Positions 32,476-43,489 are shown, numbered from the stretch's first letter. The stretch is DNA of 64,000 nt from Bosea sp. 29B (GCF_902506165.1 NZ_LR733817.1:1286255-1350254), one strand, 5' to 3'. A program made the numbers and translations. Notes: generated by a model from the sequence alone, not told the origin.

Positions 32476-33375
32476 TCAACCTGCACCTTGCCTAGCCGAA
32501 CGATCCTGCTCGTCCGTCGTCGCGAGCCAGATGCCGATACCGACGACGACGATCCCAATGACGAGATTCCAGCCGATCGGCTCGTTCAGCAACACGGCGG
32601 CTACCAGCGAGGCCGTGACCGGGTTGATGGTGACGGTGACTGCAACGCTGGTCGGCGACGCCCGCCCCAAGGCGAAGGCCCAGAGATAGAAGGTCAGCGC
32701 GGCGCCGATCACGCCGAGATAGATGGCCGCCGACCATTGCGGGACGGCGAATTGCGAGACCGCATCGAAGCTGCCGCGCAGCGCCGAGATCAGAACCAGC
32801 GCCACAGCACCGACCGCCATCGCGACCGTGGTGAACGGGATCGGTCCGCAGCGGCTGATCACCGGCTTCGACCAGATGCCGTAAAGCGCCATGCAGAGCG
32901 CCGCCGCGATCATCAGGAGGTCGCCGCGCCAGGCCTGCGGCGGCGCGTGGCCGAGGCCGGAGAGCAGCGCGAAGCCGACGCCTGCCATGGCGACCAGCAC
33001 GCCGATGGTCTTGCGCGCCGTCAATCGCTCGCGGCCGAGGGCCGCGCCGACCATCAGCGACAGCAGCGGCAGGGTCGAGAGGGCCAGCGCCCCACGCGCG
33101 CTGCTCGTATAGATCAGCGCGGCGTTGAACAGGATCGGGAAGATCGCGAAGAAGAGCAGCCCGAGCCCGGCGGTCTGAAGCCAGTCGCCGCGTTCAGGCC
33201 AGCGCCGGTCGCCGAGCAGGGCGACTGGAGCAAGCAGCAGGCAGCCGATGCCGAAGCGGAAGGAGCCGATCGCGAGGGGATCGAGATGGCCGACGAGATA
33301 GCGCGTCGCGGCGATGGAGGTCCCTCCAAGCGCGCTCGACGCTGCCGCGGCCACCACACCCCAGAGCTCGCTCAT
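32476..33375 (-). CDS. EamA-family (DMT superfamily) transporter
   Basis: 299 residues with about ten hydrophobic helices and two EamA repeats, the second ending in VAAVLLNEPIGWNLVIGIVVVGIGIWL. Typical half-repeat signature GERLTARKTIGVLVAMAGV is near residue 115. Likely exports a small metabolite; substrate not predictable. Lies 27 bp after ilvD on the same strand, so it may be read from the same promoter. Confidence 0.85.
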   Translation of the reverse strand: MSELWGVVAAAASSALGGTSIAATRYLVGHLDPLAIGSFRFGIGCLLLAPVALLGDRRWPERGDWLQTAGLGLLFFAIFPILFNAALIYTSSARGALALSTLPLLSLMVGAALGRERLTARKTIGVLVAMAGVGFALLSGLGHAPPQAWRGDLLMIAAALCMALYGIWSKPVISRCGPIPFTTVAMAVGAVALVLISALRGSFDAVSQFAVPQWSAAIYLGVIGAALTFYLWAFALGRASPTSVAVTVTINPVTASLVAAVLLNEPIGWNLVIGIVVVGIGIWLATTDEQDRSARQGAG

Positions 33376-33402
33376 GCCGGGGCCTCCGCTGGCTTTGTCA
33401 GC

Positions 33403-35244
33403 TCAATCGATCGCGCGCACCGCCCCCTTGGCCGCGCTGGTCGCCAGCGCCGCATAGGCTTTCAGCGCGGTCGAGACCTTGCGCTTGCGCGGCGCCACCG
33501 GCTTCCAGCCATCCTTGCCCTTGGCGTCCATTGCGGCACGGCGGTGCGCCAGCTCTTCGTCGGAAACCTTGAGGACGATGCTGCGCCTGGGGATGTCGAT
33601 CTCGATCACGTCGCCGCTTTCGACCAGGCCGATCGCGCCGCCCTCGGCCGCCTCGGGTGAGACATGGCCGATCGAGAGGCCCGACGAGCCGCCGGAGAAG
33701 CGCCCGTCCGTGACCAGCGCGCAGGCCTTTCCGAGACCCTTCGACTTCAGATAGCTGGTCGGATAGAGCATCTCCTGCATGCCCGGCCCGCCGCGCGGTC
33801 CCTCATAGCGGATCAGCACGATCTCGCCGGCCTTGACCTTGTTGTTGAGGATGCCCTCGACCGCCGCGTCCTGGCTCTCGAAGATCACCGCCGTGCCCGA
33901 GAAGGTCAGGATCGAGGCATCGACGCCGGCCGTCTTCACGATGCAGCCGTCGAGCGCGATATTGCCGTAGAGCACGGCGAGGCCGCCATCCTGCGAATGC
34001 GCATGCGCCTTCTCGCGGATCACGCCCTTTTCGCGGTCGAGGTCGAGCTCCTCATAGCGCCGGTCCTGGCTGAAGGCCGTCTGCGTCGGCACGCCGCCGG
34101 GCGCGGCGCTGTAGAAGGAGCGCACCGCCTCGCTCTGCGTCTGCCTGATGTCCCAGCGCTCGAGCGCCTCGCCCATCGTCGCGCTGTGCACCGTCGGTAG
34201 CGAAGTGTCGATCAGTCCGGCGCGGTCGAGCTCGCCCAGGATCGCCATGATGCCGCCAGCGCGGTGGACGTCCTCCATATGGACGTTTGCGACGGCCGGC
34301 GCGACCTTGCACAGCACCGGCACATTGCGCGAGAGACGGTCGATATCGGCCATGGTGAAGTCGATCTCGGCCTCGTGCGCGGCCGCAAGCAAATGCAGCA
34401 CCGTATTGGTCGAGCCGCCCATCGAGATATCGAGCGTCATCGCGTTCTCGAAGGCCTTGAAGCTCGCGACATTGCGCGGCAGCACGCTCTCGTCGTTCTG
34501 CTCATAGTAGCGCTTGGCGATGTCGACGATGAGGTGGCCGGCCTCGACGAACAGGCGCTTGCGGTCGGCATGGGTCGCCAGCGTCGAGCCGTTGCCCGGC
34601 AGCGCCAGGCCAAGCGCCTCGGTCAGGCAGTTCATCGAATTGGCGGTGAACATGCCCGAGCAGGAGCCGCAGGTCGGGCAGGCCGAGCGCTCGATAACCT
34701 CGACTTCGCTGTCCGAGTACTTGCTGTCGGCCGCAGCGACCATGGCATCGACCAGATCCACCTTCTTCAGCACGCCCTCGGCGATGTACTTGCCAGCCTC
34801 CATCGGCCCGCCCGAGACGAACACGACGGGGATGTTCAGGCGCATCGCCGCCATCAGCATGCCGGGCGTGATCTTGTCGCAATTGGAGATGCAGACCATC
34901 GCGTCGGCGCAATGGGCGTTGACCATGTATTCGACGCTGTCGGCGATCAGCTCGCGCGAGGGCAGCGAATAGAGCATGCCGTCATGGCCCATCGCGATGC
35001 CGTCATCGACCGCGATGGTGTTGAACTCCTTGGCGACGCCGCCGGCCTTCTCGATCTCGCGCGCGACCAGCTGGCCGAGGTCCTTCAGGTGGACATGGCC
35101 CGGCACGAACTGGGTGAAGGAATTCACCACCGCGATGATCGGCTTGCCGAAGTCCGAGTCCTTCATGCCGGTGGCGCGCCAGAGGCCGCGAGCGCCGGCC
35201 ATGTTGCGGCCATGGGTGGTGGTGGCGGATCTCAGCCTCGGCAT
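33403..35244 (-). CDS. ilvD: Dihydroxy-acid dehydratase
   Basis: 613 residues, full length for the long IlvD type. The iron-sulfur cysteines are in CISNCDK (about 123) and [11 protein letters not shown] (about 195). The C-terminal [14 protein letters not shown] and [15 protein letters not shown] blocks are the family signatures. It dehydrates 2,3-dihydroxy-isovalerate and -3-methylvalerate in branched-chain amino acid synthesis. The gene is divergent from a LysR gene over a 135-bp gap with a near-perfect 19-bp palindrome (35317-35335), so local control by the regulator is plausible. Confidence 0.96.
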   Translation of the reverse strand: MPRLRSATTTHGRNMAGARGLWRATGMKDSDFGKPIIAVVNSFTQFVPGHVHLKDLGQLVAREIEKAGGVAKEFNTIAVDDGIAMGHDGMLYSLPSRELIADSVEYMVNAHCADAMVCISNCDKITPGMLMAAMRLNIPVVFVSGGPMEAGKYIAEGVLKKVDLVDAMVAAADSKYSDSEVEVIERSACPTCGSCSGMFTANSMNCLTEALGLALPGNGSTLATHADRKRLFVEAGHLIVDIAKRYYEQNDESVLPRNVASFKAFENAMTLDISMGGSTNTVLHLLAAAHEAEIDFTMADIDRLSRNVPVLCKVAPAVANVHMEDVHRAGGIMAILGELDRAGLIDTSLPTVHSATMGEALERWDIRQTQSEAVRSFYSAAPGGVPTQTAFSQDRRYEELDLDREKGVIREKAHAHSQDGGLAVLYGNIALDGCIVKTAGVDASILTFSGTAVIFESQDAAVEGILNNKVKAGEIVLIRYEGPRGGPGMQEMLYPTSYLKSKGLGKACALVTDGRFSGGSSGLSIGHVSPEAAEGGAIGLVESGDVIEIDIPRRSIVLKVSDEELAHRRAAMDAKGKDGWKPVAPRKRKVSTALKAYAALATSAAKGAVRAID

Positions 35245-35316
35245 GCTTGACCTCGTTGACGCGACGCCCGAACAGAAGGGTTCGCCCTATAGCTAGCGGG
35301 CGTGCCCGGCCAGCCA

Positions 35317-35335
35317 AAATTGAATTATTCGATTT
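35317..35335. promoter_or_regulatory. LysR-type operator between ilvD and the LysR gene
   Basis: AAATTGAAT-T-ATTCGATTT is a 19-bp near-perfect palindrome (8 of 9 pairs) with the T-N11-A style spacing of LysR boxes, in the AT-rich middle of the divergent region. Matching the regulator to this site is inference. Confidence 0.55.
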
Positions 35336-35379
35336 GGATGATCGGCGCCGTCCATGCTGCGGGCGCGAAAGGCCTTGCG

Positions 35380-36240
35380 ATGCTGCGCAATATCGACATC
35401 GACCTGCTGCGTTCCTTCGTCACCATCGCGGAACTGCGCTCCTTCACCCGCGCCGCCGCCGCGCTCGCCCGCACGCAGTCGACGATCTCGACGCAGGTGC
35501 GCAAGCTCGAGGAGATCGCTGGCCAGACCCTGCTGCAGCGCTCGCCACAGGAGGTCCTCCTGACCCGCGCCGGCGAGGATTTCCTCGGCTACGCCCGCCG
35601 CATCGTCGCGCTGCATGACGAGGCGCTCGACGTCGTCCGGGCACGAAACGTCTCCGGCCGCGTCCGGCTCGCGGTGATGGACGACTACGCCACCGTTGTC
35701 CTGCCCGAGACGCTCGCCCGTTTCGCCCGCTCCCATCCCGAGGTCGAGCTCGAGGTGACCACCGGCTTCACCCGCGACCTGATCGGCAGCCTCGGCGAGG
35801 CCTTCGACCTCGTATTGGCGACGCAGAAGGCAGGGGACGGCAGCGGCGAGGTGCTGCGCAGCGAGCGTACCGCCTGGGCCTGGTCCGACCGCCACGACTT
35901 TCCACCGGCAGGACCATTGCCGCTCGCCTTGCTCACGGCACCGAACATGTACCGCGAATGGGCGCTCGCGGCGCTGAACGAGGCCGGCCGGCCCTGGCGC
36001 ATCCTGTTCTCCTCCTCCAGCATCGGCGCGGTCGAGGCGGTCGCCGCCGCTGGCGCGGCGCTCACCGTGGTCAAGGCCGGCACGGCCCGCGAGGGATTGC
36101 GCCTGCTCGGCGAGGCCGATGGCCTGCCTCCCCTGCCCGCCTCGGAGATCGCCTTGCATCTGGCTCCAGGCCGCCCCGCTCCGGCCGCTCGCGCCTTCGC
36201 GGTCTTCCTCATCGAGACATTGAAGGTTGGCGCCGGGTGA
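35380..36240 (+). CDS. LysR-family transcriptional regulator
   Basis: 286 residues from ATG 35380, where the HTH begins (IDIDLLRSFVTIAELRSFTRAAAALARTQSTIS, residues 5-38). The C-terminal effector domain shows the usual VRLAVMDDYATVVLPETLARF near residue 88. Divergent from ilvD. The effector is unknown; control of ilvD or of the exporter beyond it is plausible. An upstream ATG would add 26 unconserved residues. Confidence 0.9.
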   Translation: MLRNIDIDLLRSFVTIAELRSFTRAAAALARTQSTISTQVRKLEEIAGQTLLQRSPQEVLLTRAGEDFLGYARRIVALHDEALDVVRARNVSGRVRLAVMDDYATVVLPETLARFARSHPEVELEVTTGFTRDLIGSLGEAFDLVLATQKAGDGSGEVLRSERTAWAWSDRHDFPPAGPLPLALLTAPNMYREWALAALNEAGRPWRILFSSSSIGAVEAVAAAGAALTVVKAGTAREGLRLLGEADGLPPLPASEIALHLAPGRPAPAARAFAVFLIETLKVGAG

Positions 36241-36733
36241 AACACAGGCCAGGCTCGTGGGGTGCTTTCGGCGGTGGCGACAGGCGTTCTCGAAGACTTG
36301 GCCGTAAATACTACACAGGTTGTATAATCATACAAGAACGCGCAATACGTGTATTCATGCGCTACATATCGATCATGGCCTCGCCGCGATGAGATGGCAT
36401 CGCCCGATCCCGCATCGGAATCTCAGCTTCCACTGACGACTGGTCATACAGGTTAGTAAAAGATCCTGAACCTTCAGTAAAAATTTACTATCCCGCTTCA
36501 GGATATGCCTAGAAAAGCGGCACTCTGGATACCAGCATGCTCGATCGGAGCAGCGTTCAACCCTTCCGAAACGACGCGTCCCTGCGGCCCTGCGAACGCA
36601 TCGCCACCAGGGTTCCCGCGACCAGACGCGGGTTCCGGCGTCCTACCGATTGATCGCCCCAATCGCTCCGAACCTGGTCGCGCTTCGCCCGGCTCGACCT
36701 TCCCTTATGTCATGTCCTACTGGGATCAAAAGC
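36241..36733. other. 493-bp gene-free region with several AT-rich palindromes
   Basis: No ORF with a ribosome site or family resemblance. TTGTAT-AATC-ATACAA (36320-36335), AATACGTGTATT (36344-36355) and AGTAAA-AA-TTTACT (around 36476-36489) are perfect inverted repeats in unusually AT-rich DNA. They probably belong to the promoter region of the chemoreceptor gene at 36734, but a small RNA is not excluded. Confidence 0.5.
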
Positions 36734-38932
36734 ATGCGCCTGGCAGCCAATCTCACCATCAAGCAGATATTCCTGTGCATTGCAGGACTCTTCGCCGCCC
36801 TGATCGCGGCCATCATCGGGGCGTGGTATTTCCAGCAGCAGGCTGTCGGTGCCCGGGCCGGCGCCTATCGCCAGGCCCACACATCCTATTTGCTCGCCGA
36901 CGAATTTCGGCAGAGCTCAGACGACCTGACGCGGCTGGCGCGAACCTTCGCTGTCACCGGCAATGCGCGTTACGAGCAGCAATACCTCGAAGTCATCGCC
37001 ATGCGCAGCGGCGAGAAGCCCCGTCCCGTCGAGCCGCATCGGATCTACTGGGACCTCGTCCTCGACAATGCCGTGCGCCCCCGCGGCCCGGGCCAGACCA
37101 AGGCTCTGCTGACCGAGATGAAGGAGGCCGGTTTCACCGAGGCTGAATTCGCCAAGCTCGGCCAGGCCGCCGCCAAATCGGATGGTCTCGTCGCTCTCGA
37201 AACCCGCGCCATGAACGCCGCCAAGGGCCTGTTCGAGGATGGCAGCGGCAAATACACCGTCAAGAAGGAGCGTGACCTCAACCTCGCCCGCGAGCTGCTG
37301 TTTTCAGCCGATTACGATCGGATGAAGGGCGAAATCATGAAGCCGGTCGACGAGTTCTTCGGGCTGGTCGAGGCCCGCACAAATGCGCGCCTCGATGCGA
37401 CCGGCGCCACCGTCAGCCAGATCCAGTGGGTGTTCAACCTGCTGCTCGGCACGCTGGTCGCGCTGATGCTTGCGACCGGCGCCCTGATCGTCTCGCGCGT
37501 CATCCGGCCGCTCGCCGCGATCAAGACCAGCATCGACGGGCTCTCCAATGGTGAGCTCGAGACGCCGATCCCGCAGACCGGGCGGCATGACGAGGTCGGC
37601 GCCGTCGCCACCGCGCTGCTGCTGTTCCGGGACAAGCTGGTGCAAATCCGCGCCCTGGAGGCTCAGGAGCGGGCCGAGGCCGCAGCCCGCGCCGCCCGGG
37701 CCGAGGCGATGTCGCGCGTGGTCTCCGATGTCGGCGAGGTCGTCGCCGCCGCGGCCGATGGCGATTTCTCGGCCCGGCTGCAGATCGACGATGCCGACGA
37801 GCAGATGCAGAAGCTGGTCGCCGGCATCAACGAGATCAATGCCGTGGTCGACGGCGCCACCACCGAGTTCGTCGCCGTGCTGCAGCGTGTCGCCGATGGC
37901 GACCTGACGCAGGATATCGCCACCCAGTATCGCGGCCGCTTCGGCGAGTTGAAGAGCGCGGTGAACGAGACCGTCGAGCGCCTGTCCTCGACCGTGAAGA
38001 CGATCCAGCTCACCTCCGCCGATGTCGGGCTCTCGGCCCGGGAGATCGCGACCGGCGCGGATGATCTGTCGAAGCGCACCGAGGAGCAGGCCTCCTCGCT
38101 GGAGGAGAGCGCCGCGACGACCGAGGAGCTCGCGGCCTCCGTCAAGGCGTCTGCCCAGGCCTCGCGCCAGGCGGCGACCACCGCCGAGGAGGCGATGCGC
38201 GCAGCCGAGGGCGGCGGCGAGATCGCCGGCAAGGCGGTCAGCGCCATGGCCCGGATCGAAGAGGCCTCGAAGAAGATCTCCGATATCACCCGCGTCATCG
38301 ACGACATCGCCTTCCAGACCAACCTTCTCGCCCTCAACGCCGCTGTCGAGGCCGCCAGGGCGGGCGATGCCGGCAAGGGCTTCGCGGTCGTCGCCTCGGA
38401 GGTACGCACCCTGGCGCAGCGCTCGGGCGAAGCCGCCAAGGACATCTCGACGCTGATCTCCTCCTCGAACGTCGAGGTCGGCGAGGGCGTCAAGCTGGTC
38501 CGCCAGGCCGGTGACGCGCTGACGCAGATCCTGGCGGCGTCACAGAAAGTTGCCTCGACCATCGCCGACATCTCCTCGGCCGCGGCCGAGCAGGCCAACG
38601 GCATCGAGGAGATGAGCCAGACCGTCGCCCATATGGACGAGATGACCCAGCAGAACGCCGCACTCTCCGAGCAGAGCGCCGCCAGCGCCAATGCGCTCAA
38701 CCAGCGCATCACGCAGCTCAATGACCTCGTCGCGGCCTTCAAGACCGGAGGCGACGCTGCCGCCACCGCGTCCATGTCTCACGCCGCACCGGCCCGCTCG
38801 GCCGCCGTGCGCAAGCCTGCGGCTGCCGAGCCGCAGCGCCTGCAGCAGCTCGCCGCGACCGCCTTCAGCCCGGCCCCGCGCAAGGTCGCCAATGCCGGCA
38901 AGCATGGCGACAGCGGCTGGGCCGAGTTCTGA
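36734..38932 (+). CDS. Methyl-accepting chemotaxis protein with tandem HAMP and CheR/B tether
   Basis: 732 residues from ATG 36734. A membrane helix ([20 protein letters not shown]) is near residue 15, a roughly 190-residue periplasmic sensor follows, the second span ([18 protein letters not shown]) is near 240. The first HAMP follows at once ([20 protein letters not shown]) and a second HAMP-like unit lies near 385-430. The signalling tip ([18 protein letters not shown]) is at about 540. The C-terminus GWAEF matches the W-x-x-F tether that binds CheR and CheB. Ligand unknown. Confidence 0.92.
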   Translation: MRLAANLTIKQIFLCIAGLFAALIAAIIGAWYFQQQAVGARAGAYRQAHTSYLLADEFRQSSDDLTRLARTFAVTGNARYEQQYLEVIAMRSGEKPRPVEPHRIYWDLVLDNAVRPRGPGQTKALLTEMKEAGFTEAEFAKLGQAAAKSDGLVALETRAMNAAKGLFEDGSGKYTVKKERDLNLARELLFSADYDRMKGEIMKPVDEFFGLVEARTNARLDATGATVSQIQWVFNLLLGTLVALMLATGALIVSRVIRPLAAIKTSIDGLSNGELETPIPQTGRHDEVGAVATALLLFRDKLVQIRALEAQERAEAAARAARAEAMSRVVSDVGEVVAAAADGDFSARLQIDDADEQMQKLVAGINEINAVVDGATTEFVAVLQRVADGDLTQDIATQYRGRFGELKSAVNETVERLSSTVKTIQLTSADVGLSAREIATGADDLSKRTEEQASSLEESAATTEELAASVKASAQASRQAATTAEEAMRAAEGGGEIAGKAVSAMARIEEASKKISDITRVIDDIAFQTNLLALNAAVEAARAGDAGKGFAVVASEVRTLAQRSGEAAKDISTLISSSNVEVGEGVKLVRQAGDALTQILAASQKVASTIADISSAAAEQANGIEEMSQTVAHMDEMTQQNAALSEQSAASANALNQRITQLNDLVAAFKTGGDAAATASMSHAAPARSAAVRKPAAAEPQRLQQLAATAFSPAPRKVANAGKHGDSGWAEF

Positions 38933-39030
38933 CCCCACCGCCGGCCGCCCAAGGGCGGCCGGCGTCCTTGCGAAAGGGTCCGGCACAGGCAGAATGGCCG
39001 CCCTGACAATTGCCGGCAGAGCTTTCCTGA

Positions 39031-39816
39031 GTGACCACGATCGACCAACGGGATGCCCTGCTCCGGCTCGGCGAGCACCAGCTCTTCACGCGCAGCTGGA
39101 CGCCCTCGGATCCCAAGGCGGACCGGCTCACGCCGGTTCTGCTCTTCCACGACTCGCTCGGCGCGATCGAGCTCTGGCGCAGCTTCCCCGAAAAGCTGGC
39201 AACCGCGACCGGCCGGCGCGTCGTCGCCTATGACCGCCTCGGCTTCGGCCGTTCCGATCCGCATCCGGGAACGCTCGGCCTCGATTTCGTCGCGGACGAG
39301 GCGGAGAGCGTCGTCCCGCAGCTCTGCGACCAACTCGGCCTCTGCGATTTCATCGCCTGCGGCCATAGCGTTGGCGGCTGCATGGCGATCGAGACGGCGG
39401 CGCGCTGGCCCGGCCGCTGCCAGGCCCTCGTCACCATCGCCGCCCAGACCTTCATCGAGGATCGGACGCTGGCCGGGATCAGGGTGGCGCAGCAGGATTT
39501 CCAGAACCCGGACAACTTCGCCCGGCTGGCGCGCTATCACGGCGACAAGACGCCCTGGGTGCTCGAAGCCTGGATCGGGACCTGGCTCTCCCCCGCCTTC
39601 GCGGACTGGACGCTCGACCGGCCGCTGGCCGCGATGCGCTGCCCGGTCCTCGCCATCCATGGCGAACTGGACGAATACGGCTCGCTCCGCCATCCCCCGC
39701 GCATCGCCGAGGGGCGCGGCGAGACGCTGATCCTGCCGGGAGTAGGCCATGTCCCGCATCGCGAGGCAGAAGATGTTCTCGTCGCGGCGATCGCGGGTTT
39801 CCTGGCCGCAATTTAA
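39031..39816 (+). CDS. Alpha/beta hydrolase
   Basis: 261 residues from GTG 39031. The nucleophile elbow is CGHSVGG (Ser about 113), preceded by VVAYDRLGFGRSD; the acid D is in AIHGELDEYG and the His in GVGHVPH near the end. Substrate unknown; the lid region with ARYHGDKTPWVLEAW suggests a small ester, amide or haloalkane-like substrate. It stands alone between a chemoreceptor and the EAL gene. Confidence 0.85.
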   Translation: MTTIDQRDALLRLGEHQLFTRSWTPSDPKADRLTPVLLFHDSLGAIELWRSFPEKLATATGRRVVAYDRLGFGRSDPHPGTLGLDFVADEAESVVPQLCDQLGLCDFIACGHSVGGCMAIETAARWPGRCQALVTIAAQTFIEDRTLAGIRVAQQDFQNPDNFARLARYHGDKTPWVLEAWIGTWLSPAFADWTLDRPLAAMRCPVLAIHGELDEYGSLRHPPRIAEGRGETLILPGVGHVPHREAEDVLVAAIAGFLAAI

Positions 39817-40002
39817 TCCGCGGTGCTGCCTTCATCCCCGCTCCCCGCGATTTTCCTCCCGAAAACGCCTCGACAAAAGACCGCGATCTTACGGTTATCA
39901 AGCTCTTTCAGTAGAGTATATAATTGCACAAATACAATCAAACTGAACATCGTGCGAATATCTGCTAGGATAAATCCGGATACTCTCCGGAAAGGTATTT
40001 TG

Positions 40003-41577
40003 ATGCGCCGCCGCTTGATCCTGCCCATCGCGATTGGGCTTGGCATCAGCTTGGGCTTGCTACCTCTGGCAGCTGCCTATTACCTGTCGCAGCAGCGGGC
40101 CATTGCGACCGAACGCGTACATTTGAAGGATTATGCGAGGTGGACCTTGCAGCGGGCCGACCTGGTGGTCACGCGAGCCAAGGATGCTTTGCGCCGGCTG
40201 GTGATGGAAAACCATGCGCTGTGCTCACCGCTCCACCTGGAGCGATTGCAGCAATTGACCAAGGATGTCCTCTCCGTAGAGAAAATCGATGTTTTCAAAG
40301 ATGGGACGTTGGTCTGCGACAGTTGGGGGGCCTCGACGAGTCCGGAGCCGATGCGAAAGCCGGATATCGTCCTGTCGCAAGATTTTGGCCTCGTCATAGC
40401 TTCGGGGCCGACGTTGCAGCGTCCGCCCGCCGAGATGGTAGCGGTCGCATACGGGCCTTACCAGGCGCTCATCAAGAAGGAACGCCTGATCGACGTCCTG
40501 CACGACACCCCGATGGTTATCGGGATCGCCACATATGACGGCAGACTCCTCGCCTTGTCAGGGCGCACCGATCCTCTTCTGGTGCGGCAGCTCTCGCTGG
40601 AGGAGACCAGTGGTACAACTGGTCAGAAGGTGTTCTCGTCGCTGCGCAGCGCTGATTTCATTGCTTTCGCCATCTCGGACCACAGCGTCGTCGCCTGGCG
40701 CACCGATAGCGAGCTCTGGAAACTCATCCCAATCGGCTTGGCGATGTCGGCGAGCATCATCGCATTGATCATCTGGGCATCGCGCCAGCGCATGTCGCTG
40801 GCAGGCGAGCTGAAGACAGGAATCGTCTACCGCGAGTTCGTGGCGCACTATCAGCCCATCATCGAGCTTGCGACCGGCAGATGCGTTGGAGCTGAAGCGC
40901 TTGTCCGATGGCCCAAACCGGACGGCACCTGGGTCCGGCCGGATCTTTTCATCACCTATGCTGAAGACCATCACATGATCGCACCCGTGACCGACATCAT
41001 GATCGCGCGGGTGCTGGAAGACATGGCGACGGCGCTGCGAGCCGATCCCTCGTTGCACATCGCGATCAACATCTCGGCCGAAGACATCCAGAGCGGCCGC
41101 TTCCTGGACGTGCTCTCCCCCGCCCTCGAGAAAGCGCAAGTCGACCCGGCGCAAGTCTGGCTCGAGGCAACCGAGCGCAGCTTCATCGAGGCCGACGCGG
41201 CTCGCGCCACGCTCGAGCGGGCACGGCAACTCGGGCACACCATCGCGATCGACGATTTTGGAACGGGGTATTCCAGCCTGTCCCTTCTGGAAAGCCTGCC
41301 CCTCAATGCGCTCAAGATCGACAAGTCATTCATCGATGCCATCGGCCGCGAGGCTGCGACCAGCATCGTGACGCCATCCATCATCGACATGGCGCATACC
41401 CTGACATTCGTCGTCGTGGCGGAAGGTGTGGAGAAGGCGGAGCAGGCAGCCTATCTGAAAGCCGCCGGTGTCGAGTTCGCGCAGGGCTGGCTCTACTCCA
41501 AGGCCTTGCCACCCGGAGAGTTTCTTCGGTTTTACAGGCAACGCAACGAAGGGGCTCCGGTACCGGAAGCAGCGTGA
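40003..41577 (+). CDS. CSS-motif EAL-domain c-di-GMP phosphodiesterase
   Basis: 524 residues from ATG 40003 (GGAAAGG upstream). Two membrane helices (residues 4-24 and about 240-258) bracket a periplasmic CSS domain with cysteines in ALCSPLHLERL and LVCDSWGAS. The EAL domain (about 275-515) keeps EALVRW, the N in AINIS, E in LEATER, the DDFGTGYSS loop, K in LKIDKSF and E in VAEGVE, so it should be active. In E. coli relatives a disulfide in the CSS domain inhibits, and its reduction activates, the phosphodiesterase. Substrate is c-di-GMP. Confidence 0.9.
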   Translation: MRRRLILPIAIGLGISLGLLPLAAAYYLSQQRAIATERVHLKDYARWTLQRADLVVTRAKDALRRLVMENHALCSPLHLERLQQLTKDVLSVEKIDVFKDGTLVCDSWGASTSPEPMRKPDIVLSQDFGLVIASGPTLQRPPAEMVAVAYGPYQALIKKERLIDVLHDTPMVIGIATYDGRLLALSGRTDPLLVRQLSLEETSGTTGQKVFSSLRSADFIAFAISDHSVVAWRTDSELWKLIPIGLAMSASIIALIIWASRQRMSLAGELKTGIVYREFVAHYQPIIELATGRCVGAEALVRWPKPDGTWVRPDLFITYAEDHHMIAPVTDIMIARVLEDMATALRADPSLHIAINISAEDIQSGRFLDVLSPALEKAQVDPAQVWLEATERSFIEADAARATLERARQLGHTIAIDDFGTGYSSLSLLESLPLNALKIDKSFIDAIGREAATSIVTPSIIDMAHTLTFVVVAEGVEKAEQAAYLKAAGVEFAQGWLYSKALPPGEFLRFYRQRNEGAPVPEAA

Positions 41578-41650
41578 CGGCCAAACCCGCTCCGTCGCAG
41601 GCCTGGGCTCTCCGGCGCTCATCATCCTCGGAGGAGTTCGACGCGTCGCC

Positions 41651-42436
41651 CTAACGCATCATGTCCGCAAGTGCCTCGCGCATCGCCTCACTGGAGATAT
41701 GGAACACCCCCTGATAGGGCAGGCTGAGGTCGACGATCATGAACATGATGCTCGAGACGGAGAGCACCCCGATCGCCAGGACGGCGGCGCTGAGTGCTCG
41801 GCGCGGGATCTGCAGGCCGAAGCTCAGGAAGACCAGGCTGAGCCAGAAGCTCAGGATGCCGACAAAGAAGGCGCCGGATGGCGCGTTGGCATCCTCGATC
41901 ACGTTCCATCTTGCGGATGAGACGTCGGCATAGGCCGCCCGACAGCGGGTCGCTGAATGTTCGAGGCCCGTGGTTGGCAGGATATCCACATCTGCGCCGA
42001 TGTCATTGATCAGCTGCGACAGACTCCGATCCTCGCCGCGTATCGCCATACGGCGCGTGTCGGGCATACCCGCGACCACAGGTGCTGTTTCACGGGGCCA
42101 CGTGCTGGCGATAACTGCAGCCGTGTACTGTTGAAGTTTCAGCCTGGTCGGGTCGGCGACCGTTTTGAAGATGCGCAGGCACTGATCGAGATTGGCGAGG
42201 CGCGCGGCATAGCTGGAACGATTGCCGCTGGTGACGTCGAAACGTGCCCGGGTCGTCGATAATTGCAGGCTGAGGATGAGTGCGGCGAAGGTGACCATCA
42301 GCCCAGTCACCAGCCTGATCGAATCCATGTTCTCGCTGGTCAGGTGATGTTCGTGCAGGAGTTTCCGCAAAGCCATGCCTGCCAGCGCGCTCAGGCTGAA
42401 CAGCGCGAGAAATGCGAGGACCAGGAGGAGTTCCAT
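41651..42436 (-). CDS. DUF4239 (bestrophin-like) membrane protein
   Basis: 261 residues. Four hydrophobic segments: 1-20, about 45-62 (GLMVTFAALILSLQL), about 195-212 (ILSFWLSLVFLSFGLQI) and 218-238. The layout and the STTRARFD motif after the second helix fit DUF4239. Function is unknown; an ion-channel-like role is suggested only by distant bestrophin similarity. Confidence 0.75.
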   Translation of the reverse strand: MELLLVLAFLALFSLSALAGMALRKLLHEHHLTSENMDSIRLVTGLMVTFAALILSLQLSTTRARFDVTSGNRSSYAARLANLDQCLRIFKTVADPTRLKLQQYTAAVIASTWPRETAPVVAGMPDTRRMAIRGEDRSLSQLINDIGADVDILPTTGLEHSATRCRAAYADVSSARWNVIEDANAPSGAFFVGILSFWLSLVFLSFGLQIPRRALSAAVLAIGVLSVSSIMFMIVDLSLPYQGVFHISSEAMREALADMMR

Positions 42437-42503
42437 ACGATCTCCCTGGCTCGGCCTCTGGATCAGGACACCCAGTCGGTGTGAGCCTCAGCTTCTCCCG
42501 ACT

Positions 42504-42548
42504 CCCTCACCCCGGCAAGCGATGCCCCTGAACATCTCCCGCAGCGCC
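42504..42548 (-). repeat. Relic copy of the acyl-CoA ligase 3' end (left 45-bp direct repeat)
   Basis: It matches 44002-44047, the last codons of the acyl-CoA ligase gene, at about 41 of 46 positions, including CCCTCACCCCGGCAA and CCTGAACATCTC. A one-base gap puts the relic out of frame. The two copies flank the SDR gene and the ORF at 43490, so the segment between may have been inserted or exchanged. Confidence 0.7.
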
Positions 42549-42577
42549 AATCGTTGCCGCCAGCGGATGAGCCGGGA

Positions 42578-43327
42578 TCAGGGTCCGACGAGCTGCCCGC
42601 CATCGACAACGATGGTCTGGGCGGTGACCCAGCTCGCCTTGTCGGAGGCCAGGAAGAGCACGACCTCGGCAACCTCCTCCGGCTTGCCCATCCGGCCGAA
42701 GGGGATGCTGGCCAGGGTCGAGCGATAGAGTTCGGGGTTCGAGGTCTTCCGATCCTCCCATGTCCCGCCGGGGAACTCGATCGAGCCGGGCGCGACGCCG
42801 TTCACCCTGATGCCCTGCTTCGCCAGCATCTTCGCCTGGCTTGCCGTGTAGTGCATCACCGCCGCCTTGATCGCGCCATAGGGCGCCGAGCGCGACGATG
42901 CCCGCAGCGCCGAGATCGAGGAGATGTTCACGATCGACGAGCCCGGCTTCAGATGCGCGATCGCGGCATGGCTGCCGCGGACGATCGCCATCATGTCGAT
43001 TGTCAGCGAGGCGGCCCAGCCCTCCTCGTCATCGGAATGGCCGAAGCCGGAGGCGTTGTTGACGAGGACATCCAGGCCGCCGAGAGCCTTGACCGCCTCG
43101 GGTACATAGGCCTCGATCGCGCTTGCATCGGCGAGATCGACGCTGGCCGCATGTGCGGTCACGCCGAACGCCTCGATCTCCCGGCGCGTCGCTTCGAGCG
43201 GCCCCGTACTCCGCGCACAAATTGACACCGCGGCACCTCGCGCCGCGAACCCCAGCGCGATCGCGCGCCCGATGCCGCGGCTGCCGCCCATCACGATCAC
43301 GCGCTTGCCGGCGAAGTCCTGGGCCAT
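42578..43327 (-). CDS. Short-chain dehydrogenase/reductase (SDR)
   Basis: 249 residues. The NAD(P) motif GGSRGIGRAIA is at residues 14-24, NNAS at about 90, the catalytic serine in NISSISAL (about 137) and YGAIK (Y about 150, K 154) close the classical SDR active site. The C-terminal TIVVDGGQL is also typical. Substrate unknown. It lies between 45-bp direct repeats made from the neighbouring ligase gene end. Confidence 0.9.
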   Translation of the reverse strand: MAQDFAGKRVIVMGGSRGIGRAIALGFAARGAAVSICARSTGPLEATRREIEAFGVTAHAASVDLADASAIEAYVPEAVKALGGLDVLVNNASGFGHSDDEEGWAASLTIDMMAIVRGSHAAIAHLKPGSSIVNISSISALRASSRSAPYGAIKAAVMHYTASQAKMLAKQGIRVNGVAPGSIEFPGGTWEDRKTSNPELYRSTLASIPFGRMGKPEEVAEVVLFLASDKASWVTAQTIVVDGGQLVGP

Positions 43328-43489
43328 ATGGGCGATTCCTTACTGACGTTTCGACATCTAGATAACCGCGGCGCAAGGCTTGCCTTCAAGGCTCGCCGCC
43401 CGCCATCTGCGCATGGCAGGTACCTGCTCGGAGGCGGCTCACTCAGTGGCATACTGGCTCATCCGTCAGCTGTGGTTTAGCTTTCTGGA

